Positions 1-9,286 of a DNA stretch of 17,101 nucleotides are shown here, in pieces; the first letter of the stretch is position 1, and every line of letters begins with the position of its first letter. The position numbers were made by a program, and so were the translations under genes. The DNA lies in NCBI GenBank assembly GCA_002292215.1, contig DBBN01000039.1:1-17101 (forward strand), in the 5' to 3' direction. Below the pieces are notes generated by a model. The model was given only the letters and a program-made list of their open reading frames with translations. It had not been told where the DNA came from and did no database searches. The DNA comes from Glaciecola sp. UBA983. GTDB lineage: Bacteria > Pseudomonadota > Gammaproteobacteria > Enterobacterales > Alteromonadaceae.

Positions 1-813
1 TTCAGCCGCTTGTGAAGGCGTTGCTGCACGTATATCAGCGACAAAATCGGCAATAGTGACATCCACTTCATGACCCACAGCGCTAACAATCGGTAGTTGC
101 GAACTAAAGATAGCACGGGCGACGATTTCTTCATTAAAACACCATAAGTCTTCTAATGAACCACCACCACGGCCAACGATCAATACATCGACTTCGCGAC
201 GCCGGTTAGCGATAAATATCGCATTGACGATTTGTTCCGCTGCACCGCCGCCTTGTACCTGACTTGGATACACAATGACATTAATCATCGGGTTACGACG
301 TTTTAATACCGTTAATATGTCGTGTAAGGCCGCACCCGTAGCAGAAGTAACGATACCGACAGTGTTGATGTGGCTTGGGATTGCTTGTTTAGTTTGAGTC
401 GCAAACAAACCTTCTTGCTGTAAACGGTTTTTGAGTAATTCGTATTGTTGCTTTAATGCACCTTCACCATCAAATTCTAAATGTTCAACAATGATTTGAT
501 AATCGCCACGCGGTTCATATAAACCCACGTTTGCGCGAACCAACACACTATCGCCTTCTTTAGGACGTTGTTTTACGCGACCATTGGCACCTTTAAACAT
601 GGCTGCTTTGACTTGAGCATTGCGGTCTTTTAAGGTGAAATACCAATGTCCTGATGATGCTGCCACAAAATTAGATATTTCAGCACTGATCCATACTTGG
701 CCAATTTGCGTTTTGAGCAAGCTGCCAACCATTTGATTTAGTTTACCCACACTTAAAATATTGCGTTGGGTTGCTGCTGATGCCGAAGCTCGTGTCGAAG
801 AAGTTGAATACAT
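1..813 (-). CDS. xseA: Exodeoxyribonuclease VII large subunit (partial, C-terminus outside window)
   Basis: XseA is the nuclease subunit of exonuclease VII, which degrades single-stranded DNA to oligonucleotides with several copies of the small subunit XseB in the cytoplasm. The 271 visible residues start at ATG 811-813 on the minus strand and run open to base 1. Residues about 18-115 form the OB-fold DNA-binding domain ([30 protein letters not shown]). The nuclease domain follows, with the family hallmarks [10 protein letters not shown] (157-166), [16 protein letters not shown] (214-229) and [12 protein letters not shown] (246-257). About 450 residues are usual, so roughly 40% is missing beyond the edge. 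The gene is divergent from guaB, the arrangement known in gammaproteobacteria. The ribosome binding site is poor (GGGAA, about 12 bases upstream). Identity is clear from the motifs and the neighbour. Confidence 0.95.
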   Translation of the reverse strand, partial: MYSTSSTRASASAATQRNILSVGKLNQMVGSLLKTQIGQVWISAEISNFVAASSGHWYFTLKDRNAQVKAAMFKGANGRVKQRPKEGDSVLVRANVGLYEPRGDYQIIVEHLEFDGEGALKQQYELLKNRLQQEGLFATQTKQAIPSHINTVGIVTSATGAALHDILTVLKRRNPMINVIVYPSQVQGGGAAEQIVNAIFIANRRREVDVLIVGRGGGSLEDLWCFNEEIVARAIFSSQLPIVSAVGHEVDVTIADFVADIRAATPSQAAE

Positions 814-844
814 TAAAAAAGAATTTCCCACTTTACTAAAATTT

Positions 845-874
845 AGTTTACCTTAAACCCAAAAACCACTACAA
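845..874 (-). promoter_or_regulatory. Candidate xseA promoter
   Basis: On the minus strand TTGTAG (869-874) and TAAACT (845-850) are separated by 18 bases, about 30 bases before the xseA start. The match to the sigma-70 consensus is only moderate. The -35 box would lie on top of the guaB -10 box, so the two divergent promoters would compete. Confidence 0.3.
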
Positions 875-875
875 T
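847..875 (+). promoter_or_regulatory. Candidate guaB(A) sigma-70 promoter
   Basis: TTTACC (847-852), a 17-base spacer and TACAAT (870-875) make a good sigma-70 promoter. It predicts a start near base 882 and a leader of about 43 bases. AGAAGG (911-916) then sits 8 bases before the guaB ATG. No PurR-type palindrome was recognised here. Confidence 0.55.
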
Positions 876-924
876 CACACCGCAATTAATACCTGATACC
901 AAACTGATACAGAAGGTTACTTGC

Positions 925-2394
925 ATGTTACGAATTGCTCAAGAAGCACTCACATTTGACGATGTTTTAATCGTTCCTGGACACTCTCAAGTGCTCCCTC
1001 ACACCGCACAGTTAAACACGCGTTTAACTCGTAAAGTGAATCTTAACATCCCACTTATTTCTGCCGCTATGGATACGGTATCAGAAGCACGTCTGGCTAT
1101 TGCGCTGGCGCAAGAAGGCGGCATTGGTTTTATTCACAAAAATATGTCTGCAGAGCAACAAGCAGAACATGTTCGCCAAGTTAAAAAATACGAATCAGGT
1201 GTTGTTTCAGACCCTGTGACTGTTCGTTCTTCCGCTACTATAGGACAAGTGAACGAGTTAAGCCAGCGCTTAGGTTATTCTGGTTTTCCGGTGACCGATG
1301 ATGAAAATAATCTAATTGGTATTGTTACGGGGCGTGATTTACGTTTTGAAACTCACCTCGATGCGTCAATTGAAACTGTGATGACTCCAAAAGAGCGTCT
1401 AGTGACGGTTAAATCAGGTGCACCTTCAGAGATCGTTCTCGAATTAATGCACGAACACCGTATTGAAAAAATCTTAGTCGTGGATGATGCCTTTAAACTA
1501 CATGGTTTGATTACAGTCAAAGATTTCCAAAAAGCAGAAAATAAACCCAATGCATGTAAAGATGATTTAGGTCGTTTACGTGTAGGTGCAGCTGTAAGCG
1601 TCGGAGCAGGTACTGATGAGCGAATCGCTGCATTAGTTGAAGCTGGCGTAGATGTATTATTGATTGACACTTCGCATGGTCATTCTCAAGGGGTTATAGA
1701 CCGCGTTGCTAAAGTGCGCGCAGATTATCCAGATTTACAATTAATTGCAGGTAACGTGGCAACCGGTGCAGGTGCTAAAGCACTGGCCGATGCCGGTGTT
1801 GATGCGGTGAAAGTGGGTATTGGCCCCGGTTCAATTTGTACGACTCGTATAGTGACAGGTTGTGGTGTGCCACAAATTACAGCTATCTCTGATGCCGTGG
1901 ATGCACTAGTTGGCACTGATATTCCAGTCATTGCTGATGGCGGTATCCGTTTTTCTGGTGATATTGTTAAAGCATTAGTGGCTGGCGCAAGCTGTGTCAT
2001 GGTTGGTTCAATGCTTGCTGGTACTGAAGAAGCACCTGGCGATGTTGAATTATATCAAGGTCGTTATTACAAATCTTATCGCGGCATGGGTTCATTAGGT
2101 GCGATGGATCAAAGTAATGGTTCGTCAGATCGATATTTCCAAGATAGCAAAAGTGCAGAAAAATTAGTACCAGAAGGAATTGAAGGTCGCGTTGCTTATA
2201 AAGGTCCAATCACGAATATCATTCACCAACAAATGGGTGGATTACGTTCAGCAATGGGACTAACAGGTTGCGAGACAATTGTAGAATTAAATACAAAACC
2301 AGAATTCGTAAAAATAACGGCAGCAGGGATGGGCGAGTCGCACGTACACGATGTGAGTATTACTAAAGAAGCGCCAAATTACCGTTTAGGGTAA
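925..2394 (+). CDS. guaB: Inosine-5'-monophosphate dehydrogenase
   Basis: GuaB oxidises IMP to XMP with NAD+, the committed step of guanine nucleotide synthesis in the cytoplasm. It has 489 residues, nearly the E. coli length of 488. The catalytic domain is a TIM barrel interrupted by a pair of CBS domains at about residues 93-205 (start SDPVTVRSS, end [11 protein letters not shown]). These bind nucleotides and tune activity in the family. The active-site loop GPGSICTTR carries the catalytic cysteine as residue 305, the same number as in E. coli. The IMP-binding stretches DGGIRFSGD and [12 protein letters not shown] and the flap with [10 protein letters not shown] are also present. The start is supported by AGAAGG 8 bases upstream. 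guaA follows after 80 bases with a hairpin between them. Confidence 0.98.
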   Translation: MLRIAQEALTFDDVLIVPGHSQVLPHTAQLNTRLTRKVNLNIPLISAAMDTVSEARLAIALAQEGGIGFIHKNMSAEQQAEHVRQVKKYESGVVSDPVTVRSSATIGQVNELSQRLGYSGFPVTDDENNLIGIVTGRDLRFETHLDASIETVMTPKERLVTVKSGAPSEIVLELMHEHRIEKILVVDDAFKLHGLITVKDFQKAENKPNACKDDLGRLRVGAAVSVGAGTDERIAALVEAGVDVLLIDTSHGHSQGVIDRVAKVRADYPDLQLIAGNVATGAGAKALADAGVDAVKVGIGPGSICTTRIVTGCGVPQITAISDAVDALVGTDIPVIADGGIRFSGDIVKALVAGASCVMVGSMLAGTEEAPGDVELYQGRYYKSYRGMGSLGAMDQSNGSSDRYFQDSKSAEKLVPEGIEGRVAYKGPITNIIHQQMGGLRSAMGLTGCETIVELNTKPEFVKITAAGMGESHVHDVSITKEAPNYRLG

Positions 2395-2412
2395 TTATCT
2401 GCGTGATTTATT

Positions 2413-2444
2413 CAGGCTAGCTAGATGCTAGCCTGTTTTGTTTA
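2413..2444 (+). terminator. Perfect hairpin with U-tract between guaB and guaA
   Basis: CAGGCTAGC (2413-2421) and GCTAGCCTG (2427-2435) form a perfect 9-bp stem around the loop TAGAT, followed by TTTTGTTTAT. This is an intrinsic terminator shape 18 bases after the guaB stop. Because guaA follows in the same direction without an evident strong promoter, it may act as a partial terminator or as an RNA-stabilising hairpin that lowers guaA expression relative to guaB. Confidence 0.75.
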
Positions 2445-2474
2445 TCCATACACCTAATTCATAGAGACCTATCC

Positions 2475-4052
2475 ATGACTGCAAATATTCATTCTCAAAA
2501 GATCCTAATTCTTGATTTCGGTTCACAATACACTCAGCTAATCGCTCGTCGTATTCGTGAAATTGGTGTCTACTGTGAATTATGGGCATGGGATGTGACT
2601 GAACAACAAATTCGTGATTTCTGCCCAGACGGCATTATCTTGTCAGGTGGTCCTGAATCGGTCACTGAAGCTGGTTCGCCACGTGCACCACAATATGTAT
2701 TTAATGCCGGTGTACCCGTATTAGGTATCTGTTATGGCATGCAAACAATGGCACAACAACTTGGTGGAGCAGTACAAGGCTCTACTATGCGTGAGTTTGG
2801 TTATGCGCAAGTTGAGTCTATCACCCCTAATGCACTATTCGATAAAATTGAAGATCACATAGGTACTAACGGCAACGCTTTACTAGATGTGTGGATGAGT
2901 CATGGTGACAAGGTATCTGCTATTCCTGATGGGTTTGTTAAAGTCGCTCAAACGGATAGCTGTCCGTTTGCAGGTATGGTTAATGAAGCGAAGCAATTTT
3001 ACGGTGTGCAATTTCACCCAGAAGTCACGCACACTCGTCAAGGTGAGAGATTACTATCAAACTTTGCACTAAATATCTGTGGTTTACAAAAGCTATGGAC
3101 ACCTGATGCCATCATTGAAGATGCGATTACACGCATTAAAGAAAAAGTCGGTGATGATGAAGTTATTCTTGGCTTATCAGGTGGCGTAGATTCATCTGTT
3201 GTAGCCATGCTAATCCATCGTGCAATTGGTCCAAAACTAACCTGTGTATTTGTTGATAATGGTTTGTTACGTCTCAATGAAGGCCAACAAGTCATGGATA
3301 TGTTTGGTGATCATTTTGGCTTAAATATCATTAAAGTTGATGCCGAAGCGCGATTTTTAAATGCATTGGGTGGCGAGTCGGATCCAGAAGCTAAGCGTAA
3401 GATCATTGGTCATGAGTTTGTCCATGTATTTGATGAACAGTCGAAGTTGCTTGATAATGCAAAATGGTTAGCACAAGGCACTATTTACCCAGACGTGATT
3501 GAATCAGCCGGTTCTGCCACCGGTAAAGCGCATGTCATTAAATCTCACCATAATGTTGGCGGCTTGCCAGAAGATATGGAAATGGGTTTGGTTGAGCCGT
3601 TGCGCGAATTATTTAAAGATGAAGTACGCAAGATTGGTTTAGAACTAGGTTTACCTTACGATATGTTATATCGCCATCCTTTTCCTGGTCCAGGTCTAGG
3701 TGTACGCGTATTAGGTGAAATCAAAAAAGAATATTGTGATTTATTACGCCGTGCTGACGCGATTTTCATTGAAGAGTTACATGCTGCGGATTTGTACCAT
3801 AAAGTGAGCCAAGCCTTTACGGTATTTTTACCTGTGCGCTCTGTCGGCGTGATGGGTGATGCGCGTAAATATGATTGGGTAGTATCATTACGTGCTGTTG
3901 AAACGATTGATTTTATGACTGCACATTGGGCGCATTTACCGTATGATTTCTTAGGTAAAGTGTCCAATCGAATCATTAATGAAGTCGACGGTATCAGCCG
4001 TGTTGTTTATGATATTTCGGGCAAACCACCTGCAACTATTGAGTGGGAATAG
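2475..4052 (+). CDS. guaA: GMP synthase (glutamine-hydrolysing)
   Basis: GuaA aminates XMP to GMP using glutamine and ATP and completes the GMP branch begun by guaB. It has 525 residues, as in E. coli. The N-terminal class I glutamine amidotransferase (about 8-205) shows the triad: Cys86 in GICYGMQ, and His181 and Glu183 in FHPEVTHT. The ATP pyrophosphatase domain starts near 208 and has the PP-loop LSGGVDSS (234-241). The C-terminal dimerisation domain contains [16 protein letters not shown] and ends in PPATIEWE, the usual end of the family. The ribosome binding site is weak (AGAGA about 9 bases upstream), and the gene probably depends mainly on read-through from guaB. Confidence 0.98.
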   Translation: MTANIHSQKILILDFGSQYTQLIARRIREIGVYCELWAWDVTEQQIRDFCPDGIILSGGPESVTEAGSPRAPQYVFNAGVPVLGICYGMQTMAQQLGGAVQGSTMREFGYAQVESITPNALFDKIEDHIGTNGNALLDVWMSHGDKVSAIPDGFVKVAQTDSCPFAGMVNEAKQFYGVQFHPEVTHTRQGERLLSNFALNICGLQKLWTPDAIIEDAITRIKEKVGDDEVILGLSGGVDSSVVAMLIHRAIGPKLTCVFVDNGLLRLNEGQQVMDMFGDHFGLNIIKVDAEARFLNALGGESDPEAKRKIIGHEFVHVFDEQSKLLDNAKWLAQGTIYPDVIESAGSATGKAHVIKSHHNVGGLPEDMEMGLVEPLRELFKDEVRKIGLELGLPYDMLYRHPFPGPGLGVRVLGEIKKEYCDLLRRADAIFIEELHAADLYHKVSQAFTVFLPVRSVGVMGDARKYDWVVSLRAVETIDFMTAHWAHLPYDFLGKVSNRIINEVDGISRVVYDISGKPPATIEWE

Positions 4053-4061
4053 CCATCTATT

Positions 4062-4075
4062 TGTAAGCGCTTTCA
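4062..4075. promoter_or_regulatory. LacI-family-type operator candidate
   Basis: TGTAAGCGCTTTCA is a near-palindrome centred on GC, with one mismatched pair between its half sites. It fits the pattern TGWAARCGYTWWCW typical of LacI/CcpA-class regulators. It starts 10 bases after guaA and ends 18 bases before the TATAAT of the next gene, where a bound repressor would cover the -35 region. No such regulator gene lies in the window. Confidence 0.45.
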
Positions 4076-4093
4076 TAGTGTTAATAATTACTT

Positions 4094-4099
4094 TATAAT
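4094..4099 (+). promoter_or_regulatory. Candidate -10 box of the CotH-like gene
   Basis: A perfect TATAAT lies 31 bases before the start codon. The hexamer 17 bases upstream, TTTCAT (4071-4076), is a poor -35 box and overlaps the palindromic operator-like site, which suggests a promoter needing or obeying a regulator. Confidence 0.4.
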
Positions 4100-4130
4100 A
4101 TTGTTAAATAATTATTAAAAAAGTAACATT

Positions 4131-5690
4131 ATGTCTTATAAACATACCGCTAAACACCTAGTTATTGCCATCACCTTCTTCTCAGTATTAGGTTGTGGTG
4201 GCAATAGTGCACCTGTTTCTTCTTCTGTCCCAGTAAATAACACGCCATCGACAACACAAACAACTACCCCAGCGGCATCGCCAAGTCTAACAACCTTTGC
4301 TTTTTTAACCACCCAAAACTCTCAACTTGCTAATGATGTTAATTTGCAAATTATTGGCGAGCGTATTACTGGCCGTTCAACAAATAATGCTAGCGTGAAG
4401 GAATTAGTGGCTACGTTTACGGTGACGAATGCACAAGTTTATGTCGGAGAAACGTTACAAGAGTCTGGTGTAACGGTCAATGATTTTACCGCCCCGGTAG
4501 CCTACAAAGTGATGGGTAGTGATAGTTCAGAATTAAACTTCACGGTTGATTTGATGCAGTTTACTGGCTTACCTATCATCTATCTCAACACTGAAAATAA
4601 CAGTGAAATTGCGTCTAAGGATGAATACATCAATGGCAATATTCGCGTTGTCGGTGGACGTAATTTTCCATCTCTAGAACTGATGGACATGGAGATCCGT
4701 GGTCGAGGCAACTCAACGTGGGAACACCCCAAAAAACCCTATCAAATGAAACTCGATAGCAAACAAGAATTTTTGGGTATGGCTGAAGATAAAAAATGGT
4801 TATTTTTAGCTGAATATTCAGACAAAACCATGTTACGAAACCGTATGGCATTTGAGCTCGGCTATTTAAGTTCGTTAGCGTGGACACCAGATAGTGAGTT
4901 TGCTGAAGTGTATCTAAATGGCTTATATAACGGTACCTATCATATTTCGCAAAAAGTAGAAGAGGATGGTGATAGAGTTGATTTAGGTGATAGTGGTTTT
5001 TTATTGGAAATTGATCAACTTGAACGCTTAGACCAAGATGATGTGTCATTTAATACGGATAGATATTTAGTCAACATTAAAGAGCCTGAGTTAGTTTTAG
5101 ATGATGCTCAGTATCAGTATATTTCTCGTTACATTAATGAGTTTGAAGATGCATTGTTTAGCGCTAACTTTGCTAACCCAACTACCGGCTACGCAGCCTA
5201 TATCAATATAGATAGTTTTGTTGATTGGTTCTTGATTAACGAAATTGTCAAAAATGTGGATGCACAGTGGTGGTCGAGTATCTTCTTTCATGTCATCCCT
5301 GGAGAAAAGATCAACATGGGTCCTTTGTGGGATTTTGATTTATCTTTTGGTAATGTCGATTATGCTGATAGCCAATATGCGCAAGGCTGGTGGGTTAGAG
5401 ACAATGAATGGATAGAACGTTTGTTAGATGATCCTGCGTTTGTTCAGCGAGTCAAAACACGCTTCGCATACTTCAAGTCCAAGCAAACACATATGCTCAA
5501 TCAAATTGACGATTATGCCGCCTACTTACAATATGCCCAAGCTGAAAATGATGATAAATGGCAGACGTTCGGTGAATATGTGTGGCCTAATCCTGTGTTT
5601 TTCGACACACATCAAGAAGAAGTCAATTATCTTAAAACTTGGTTTACCAATCGTATGACTTGGCTTGATGGGGCAATACAAACATTATAA
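4131..5690 (+). CDS. CotH kinase family lipoprotein with DUF5018-like N-terminal domain
   Basis: The protein has 519 residues. It begins with a lipoprotein signal: a hydrophobic segment at 10-20, then VLGCGG with Cys22 as the probable lipid-modified residue. It is therefore anchored in the envelope. A Ser/Thr/Pro-rich linker (25-52) leads to a beta domain (about 53-142) resembling DUF5018. The CotH domain fills about 148-515: EIRGRGNSTWEHPKKPY (188-204), YLNGLYNGTY (261-270) and GPLWDFDLSFGN (397-408), where Asp401 and Asp403 match the metal-binding region of CotH kinases. CotH of Bacillus phosphorylates spore coat proteins. The substrate here is unknown, and gammaproteobacterial members are largely uncharacterised; extracellular glycan- or protein-related roles are possible. 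The gene has its own promoter region with an operator-like site. Its stop overlaps that of convergent pldA. Confidence 0.88.
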   Translation: MSYKHTAKHLVIAITFFSVLGCGGNSAPVSSSVPVNNTPSTTQTTTPAASPSLTTFAFLTTQNSQLANDVNLQIIGERITGRSTNNASVKELVATFTVTNAQVYVGETLQESGVTVNDFTAPVAYKVMGSDSSELNFTVDLMQFTGLPIIYLNTENNSEIASKDEYINGNIRVVGGRNFPSLELMDMEIRGRGNSTWEHPKKPYQMKLDSKQEFLGMAEDKKWLFLAEYSDKTMLRNRMAFELGYLSSLAWTPDSEFAEVYLNGLYNGTYHISQKVEEDGDRVDLGDSGFLLEIDQLERLDQDDVSFNTDRYLVNIKEPELVLDDAQYQYISRYINEFEDALFSANFANPTTGYAAYINIDSFVDWFLINEIVKNVDAQWWSSIFFHVIPGEKINMGPLWDFDLSFGNVDYADSQYAQGWWVRDNEWIERLLDDPAFVQRVKTRFAYFKSKQTHMLNQIDDYAAYLQYAQAENDDKWQTFGEYVWPNPVFFDTHQEEVNYLKTWFTNRMTWLDGAIQTL

Positions 5691-6749
5691 AAATCGTAAT
5701 TGCACCCCTAGACTAAATCGTGATTGGTGACTGTTATATTCAATTAGTGAATCACCGTAACCGTTAAAGTATTGTAATAACAAATCATAGCGTTGGGACA
5801 GTGGGTAGGTGAGGTTCACTTGTACACTGCCCCTGTTTTGTGAGCCACTGAGGTTATTGCGAATACGCGTAAAGATTTCTATATTGTTAACTTGAAATGC
5901 GTAGCCTAATTCGACACGACCAATGTAATCATTAATATCAGGATTATCATCGCCTGTAGGATCATCTCTTGAGGTTTTGGTATCTTCGGGGAAGCGCCAC
6001 CAAGAGCGAACATAATAAGCCGAGTCGGCATCACTAAATAACGCAGTAAAGATAACACGATTCCAACTACGTGAGCGTAACCCACTTTGCCCATTCGACT
6101 GATGGTTAACCCCAATTTGCAAGGCATTAAAACGATACTTTAATAAACTAAGATCTGCTTGCCATTGATAAAACACTTCTGGTTCGTAATTGGTTTCTCG
6201 GAAAGGTTTGGACACTTCATCATTATACACTTGCCAAAAAGAACGCGCTGTAAAGCCAAAGTAGACGCCAGATAGCGCCTCTTGTTCTTCATCTATTTCT
6301 AAATAAATAGGGATTTTAGTACTGATTTGAAAAACCGCTTCGACCTTATCAATGTTCTCACTAGTCAAATCTTGTTGAGAAGTCGGATTAGGATTAGATA
6401 CATAGGAAATAGGCAACAAATAATTGGTATTGTGTTGGGCAAGACTAAAAGGATTAAGGTTGATTTGTTGATCGGCTAGGCTGCGTTTATCTAAAATAGA
6501 AACAGCTTGTTTGTTTTTTTTGTTGGCTTTTAGTTCAGCCGTAAGCTCGGTAAGCTGTAACTTAGCTTGTGCAATCCGCTGTTCGATGGTTAAAGAAGGA
6601 GAGTCTGTTTCCTGAGGCGAGTCTATTTCAGGAGTCGTAGGGACCGTGTCCTGAATATCATTGTCCTGAGCCAAATTAAAAAAGCTTATACCAAGCAGTA
6701 TAATACCGCTCAGTATAGCCTTTAACGTTCTTTCAGATAGATGCGGCAT
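5685..6749 (-). CDS. pldA: Outer membrane phospholipase A1 with N-terminal extension
   Basis: PldA (OMPLA) is a calcium-dependent outer membrane beta-barrel that hydrolyses phospholipids when membrane asymmetry is lost. The product has 354 residues against 289 in E. coli. A signal peptide (1-27, cut near NLA/QDN) is followed by an acidic Pro/Thr/Glu-rich stretch and a short predicted coiled coil (about 53-80, QRIAQAKLQLTELTAELKA) that account for most of the extra length. The barrel starts near NYLLPISYV (109-117). The catalytic set is His216, Ser218 and Asn230 in NHQSNGQSGLRSRSWNR, with the same spacing as E. coli His142, Ser144, Asn156. The calcium-site serine is kept (Ser226), but the position of E. 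coli Arg147 is Gln221. A strong AAGGAAGG lies 6 bases before the ATG. It is probably the last gene of the folD-proS run, 45 bases after proS. Confidence 0.93.
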   Translation of the reverse strand: MPHLSERTLKAILSGIILLGISFFNLAQDNDIQDTVPTTPEIDSPQETDSPSLTIEQRIAQAKLQLTELTAELKANKKNKQAVSILDKRSLADQQINLNPFSLAQHNTNYLLPISYVSNPNPTSQQDLTSENIDKVEAVFQISTKIPIYLEIDEEQEALSGVYFGFTARSFWQVYNDEVSKPFRETNYEPEVFYQWQADLSLLKYRFNALQIGVNHQSNGQSGLRSRSWNRVIFTALFSDADSAYYVRSWWRFPEDTKTSRDDPTGDDNPDINDYIGRVELGYAFQVNNIEIFTRIRNNLSGSQNRGSVQVNLTYPLSQRYDLLLQYFNGYGDSLIEYNSHQSRFSLGVQLRFL

Positions 6750-6794
6750 AATTTACCTTCCTTGGATAATTAATGCTGATGTGATAGCGGATTG

Positions 6795-8507
6795 TTATAA
6801 ACTCCCAATAAATTCACTTAAATCAGCAATGTCGACTAGGCGTTTTTCACCTGTACGACGGTTTTTATATTCAACTTGCTGGTTATCTAAATTACGCTCA
6901 CCAATAACAATGCTATGTGGCATACCTATCAACTCCATATCAGCAAACATAACGCCAGGGCGTTCCTTACGGTCATCAAATAACACTTCAACACCTAATG
7001 CTAAGCATTCGTCGTATAGTTTTTCTGCGACTTCTTTGATGCGGTGAGATTTATGCATGTTCATTGGAATGATCGCAATGCTAAATGGCGCGATGGCGTC
7101 AGGCCATTTGATCCCATATTTATCATGGTTTTGTTCAATCGCTGCCGCCATAATCCGGGAAACTCCGATACCATAACAACCCATGGTTAAGGTTTGATGC
7201 TTACCGGTTTCAGTTAACACACCACAGTTCATGGCTTTAGAATACTTGTTGCCGAGTTGGAAAATGTGACCCACTTCGATGCCGCGTTTTATTTCTAATG
7301 TACCTTGACCACAGGGTGATGGATCGCCAGCTTGGACATTGCGTAAATCGAACACATTATATTTAGAGACATCTCGTTCCCAGTTAGTACCGGTGTAGTG
7401 TACATCATCGGTATTTGCACCACAGACAAAATCAGCCATTGCAGCTGCACTTCTATCTACAATGATAGGTAAGCTTAAACCAACTGGACCAATGGAACCA
7501 ACACCACAACCTACGGCTGCTTCGACTTGCTCTTCGGTCGCCATAGCAAATGGCATAGCAATTAATGGGTGCTTTTCTGCTTTTAGTTCATTAAGTTCAT
7601 GATCACCACGTAAAACCACGGCGACTAAACCTTGTGAGCCATCTTCCGCGACAGTACCTAATACAATTAAGGTTTTAACAGACGTGTTTTCAGGGAGGTT
7701 TAAAAACTCACTGACTTGAGTGATGGTTTTTGCATTAGGTGTATCAACTTTAGTTAATGCTTGGCTTCCTGTACCTTGTGATTCAGGTGCAATCGCTTCG
7801 GCCATTTCAACGTTGGCGGCATAGTCAGAACCATTTGAAAAGGCAATGTCATCTTCGCCAGAATCAGCTAAAACGTGAAATTCATGTGAGCCACTGCCAC
7901 CAATGGATCCGTTATCAGCAATCACCGGGCGGTATTCTAAACCAATGCGTTCAAACACATTGCAATAGGCTTGGAACATTTTGTCATAGGTGCTTTGCAA
8001 ACAATCTTGATCTAAGTGAAACGAATAGGCATCTTTCATTAAGAATTCACGGCCACGCATGATCCCAAAACGAGGGCGCACTTCATCTCGAAACTTAGTT
8101 TGAATTTGATATAAGTTAAGTGGCAGTTGTTTGTAGCTTGATACTTCATTACGCACTAGCGCAGTGACAACTTCTTCATGCGTTGGACCTAATACAAAAT
8201 CACGATTGTGACGGTCTTTTATACGTAACAGTTCTGGACCATACTCTTCCCAACGACCCGATTCTTCCCATAAGTCGGCAGGTTGGACAACCGGCATTTG
8301 AATTTCGATGGCACCGGCTTTATTCATTTCTTCGCGTACGATGTTGGCCACTTTATTGAGCACACGTAAACCCGTTGGCAGGTAGTTATACATCCCTGCT
8401 GCGACTTTACGGATCATACCCGAACGGAGCATAAGTTGGTGTGAAGCGACTTCAGCTTCGGCTGGCGTTTCTTTTTGCGTCGATAATAAATATTGGCTGG
8501 TGCGCAT
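6795..8507 (-). CDS. proS: Prolyl-tRNA synthetase (bacterial type with editing domain)
   Basis: ProS charges tRNA-Pro with proline in the cytoplasm. It has 570 residues, the normal length for the bacterial type. The class II core shows GPTHEE (107-112), motif 2 in [21 protein letters not shown] (139-159) and motif 3 in [13 protein letters not shown] (443-455). Between motifs 2 and 3 lies the INS editing domain (about 225-400), which removes mischarged alanine. Its key lysine is Lys278 in TSVKTLIV, with GDHELNELK further on (301-309). The C-terminal anticodon-binding domain begins near 470. AAGGAATT supports the start. It lies 74 bases downstream of trmO, the same gene order as in E. coli, and may also have its own promoter. 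A tRNA-Pro gene lies 2.3 kb away on the other strand. Confidence 0.98.
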   Translation of the reverse strand: MRTSQYLLSTQKETPAEAEVASHQLMLRSGMIRKVAAGMYNYLPTGLRVLNKVANIVREEMNKAGAIEIQMPVVQPADLWEESGRWEEYGPELLRIKDRHNRDFVLGPTHEEVVTALVRNEVSSYKQLPLNLYQIQTKFRDEVRPRFGIMRGREFLMKDAYSFHLDQDCLQSTYDKMFQAYCNVFERIGLEYRPVIADNGSIGGSGSHEFHVLADSGEDDIAFSNGSDYAANVEMAEAIAPESQGTGSQALTKVDTPNAKTITQVSEFLNLPENTSVKTLIVLGTVAEDGSQGLVAVVLRGDHELNELKAEKHPLIAMPFAMATEEQVEAAVGCGVGSIGPVGLSLPIIVDRSAAAMADFVCGANTDDVHYTGTNWERDVSKYNVFDLRNVQAGDPSPCGQGTLEIKRGIEVGHIFQLGNKYSKAMNCGVLTETGKHQTLTMGCYGIGVSRIMAAAIEQNHDKYGIKWPDAIAPFSIAIIPMNMHKSHRIKEVAEKLYDECLALGVEVLFDDRKERPGVMFADMELIGMPHSIVIGERNLDNQQVEYKNRRTGEKRLVDIADLSEFIGSL

Positions 8508-8537
8508 AGCGGCTAATTCCTTAAAAATGTTGCGCGT

Positions 8538-8546
8538 ATTCTACCA
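8538..8546 (-). promoter_or_regulatory. Candidate extended -10 promoter before proS
   Basis: On the minus strand TGGTAGAAT is an extended -10 element (TGnTAGAAT), about 30 bases before the proS start. The discriminator after it is GC-rich (ACGCGC), a feature of growth-rate-controlled promoters. No good -35 box is seen 17 bases upstream (CTTCTG), as is common with extended -10 promoters. proS could therefore be expressed separately from the upstream genes. Confidence 0.42.
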
Positions 8547-8581
8547 TAAGATCTTCAGGACAGAAGCCCTAAGCAATGCAA

Positions 8582-9286
8582 TTAACGATTAATTGTCATG
8601 ACCTTAGCTTGTCCATTACCCTCAACGATAAATCCGATCTCAAAATCGTATAAGCGTAACTGATAAATTTTATCAGGATGCAGTGCTTGATATTCTGGAC
8701 GTTGATGGTATGCGGGACGAGGATCGAGGCTGATCACCTGTGTCATCAGGGCTAACATTTCCTCAGTTTGTGCAGGAAGGTCTGGAGAGAATGTCACTGA
8801 AAGTGTTGCTTGAGGTTGTTCCTTGGCATAGCCGCTGACAGCATTAGGGTGACTATCGGCATAAGGCACATACGGTTTGATATCGAGTACTGGTGTGCCA
8901 GATAGGCAATCCACACCGCTGATATGCAAGCGTGTTTGACCTGATACACGCTCTATTTTGACAAATTTCACCAGAGACAAACCAATGTTATTCGGTCGAA
9001 AACTACTGCGAGAAGCAAATACGCCCATTTTGTCATTGCCACCTAGACGAGGCGGTCGGATCAATGGACTATATGATTGTGTTTGCTCAATACTTTGATG
9101 AAACTGAAATACGATCCACAAATGGGAAAAGGCATCGATTCCGCGAAACCCATTAAGATCATCATATGGAGGTGTTAGAGTAATGTACCCTGGAATATCA
9201 GTCAGACCTGCAGATTGACGCGGGATCCCAAATTTTTGTGAAAAAGGGGAGTGGAGTGAGCCAATCGGCGTTAACTCAACGCTCAT
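8582..9286 (-). CDS. trmO: tRNA (N6-threonylcarbamoyladenosine37-N6)-methyltransferase TrmO
   Basis: TrmO (YaeB/TsaA) uses S-adenosylmethionine to methylate t6A at position 37 of certain tRNAs, chiefly tRNA-Thr. The 234 residues match the E. coli length of 235. The family signatures are visible: PIGSLHSPFSQKFGIPRQS (7-25), GFRGIDAFSHLWIVFQFHQ (47-65), GVFASRSSFRPNNIGLSL (88-105) and SGVDCLSGTPVLDIKPYVPY (123-142). The start ATG lies inside the end of the DUF1415 gene, with an 11-base overlap and no clear ribosome binding site, so translation is probably coupled. proS follows, a conserved neighbour in enterobacteria. Confidence 0.95.
   Translation of the reverse strand: MSVELTPIGSLHSPFSQKFGIPRQSAGLTDIPGYITLTPPYDDLNGFRGIDAFSHLWIVFQFHQSIEQTQSYSPLIRPPRLGGNDKMGVFASRSSFRPNNIGLSLVKFVKIERVSGQTRLHISGVDCLSGTPVLDIKPYVPYADSHPNAVSGYAKEQPQATLSVTFSPDLPAQTEEMLALMTQVISLDPRPAYHQRPEYQALHPDKIYQLRLYDFEIGFIVEGNGQAKVMTINR

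Noticed and set aside
4630..5049. 139-codon minus-strand open frame inside the CotH-like gene
   Set aside because: It is fully antisense to a gene with clear domain motifs and shows no recognisable protein features.
7757..8062. 101-codon plus-strand open frame inside proS
   Set aside because: It is antisense to the ProS editing and motif regions and has no ribosome site or known motif.
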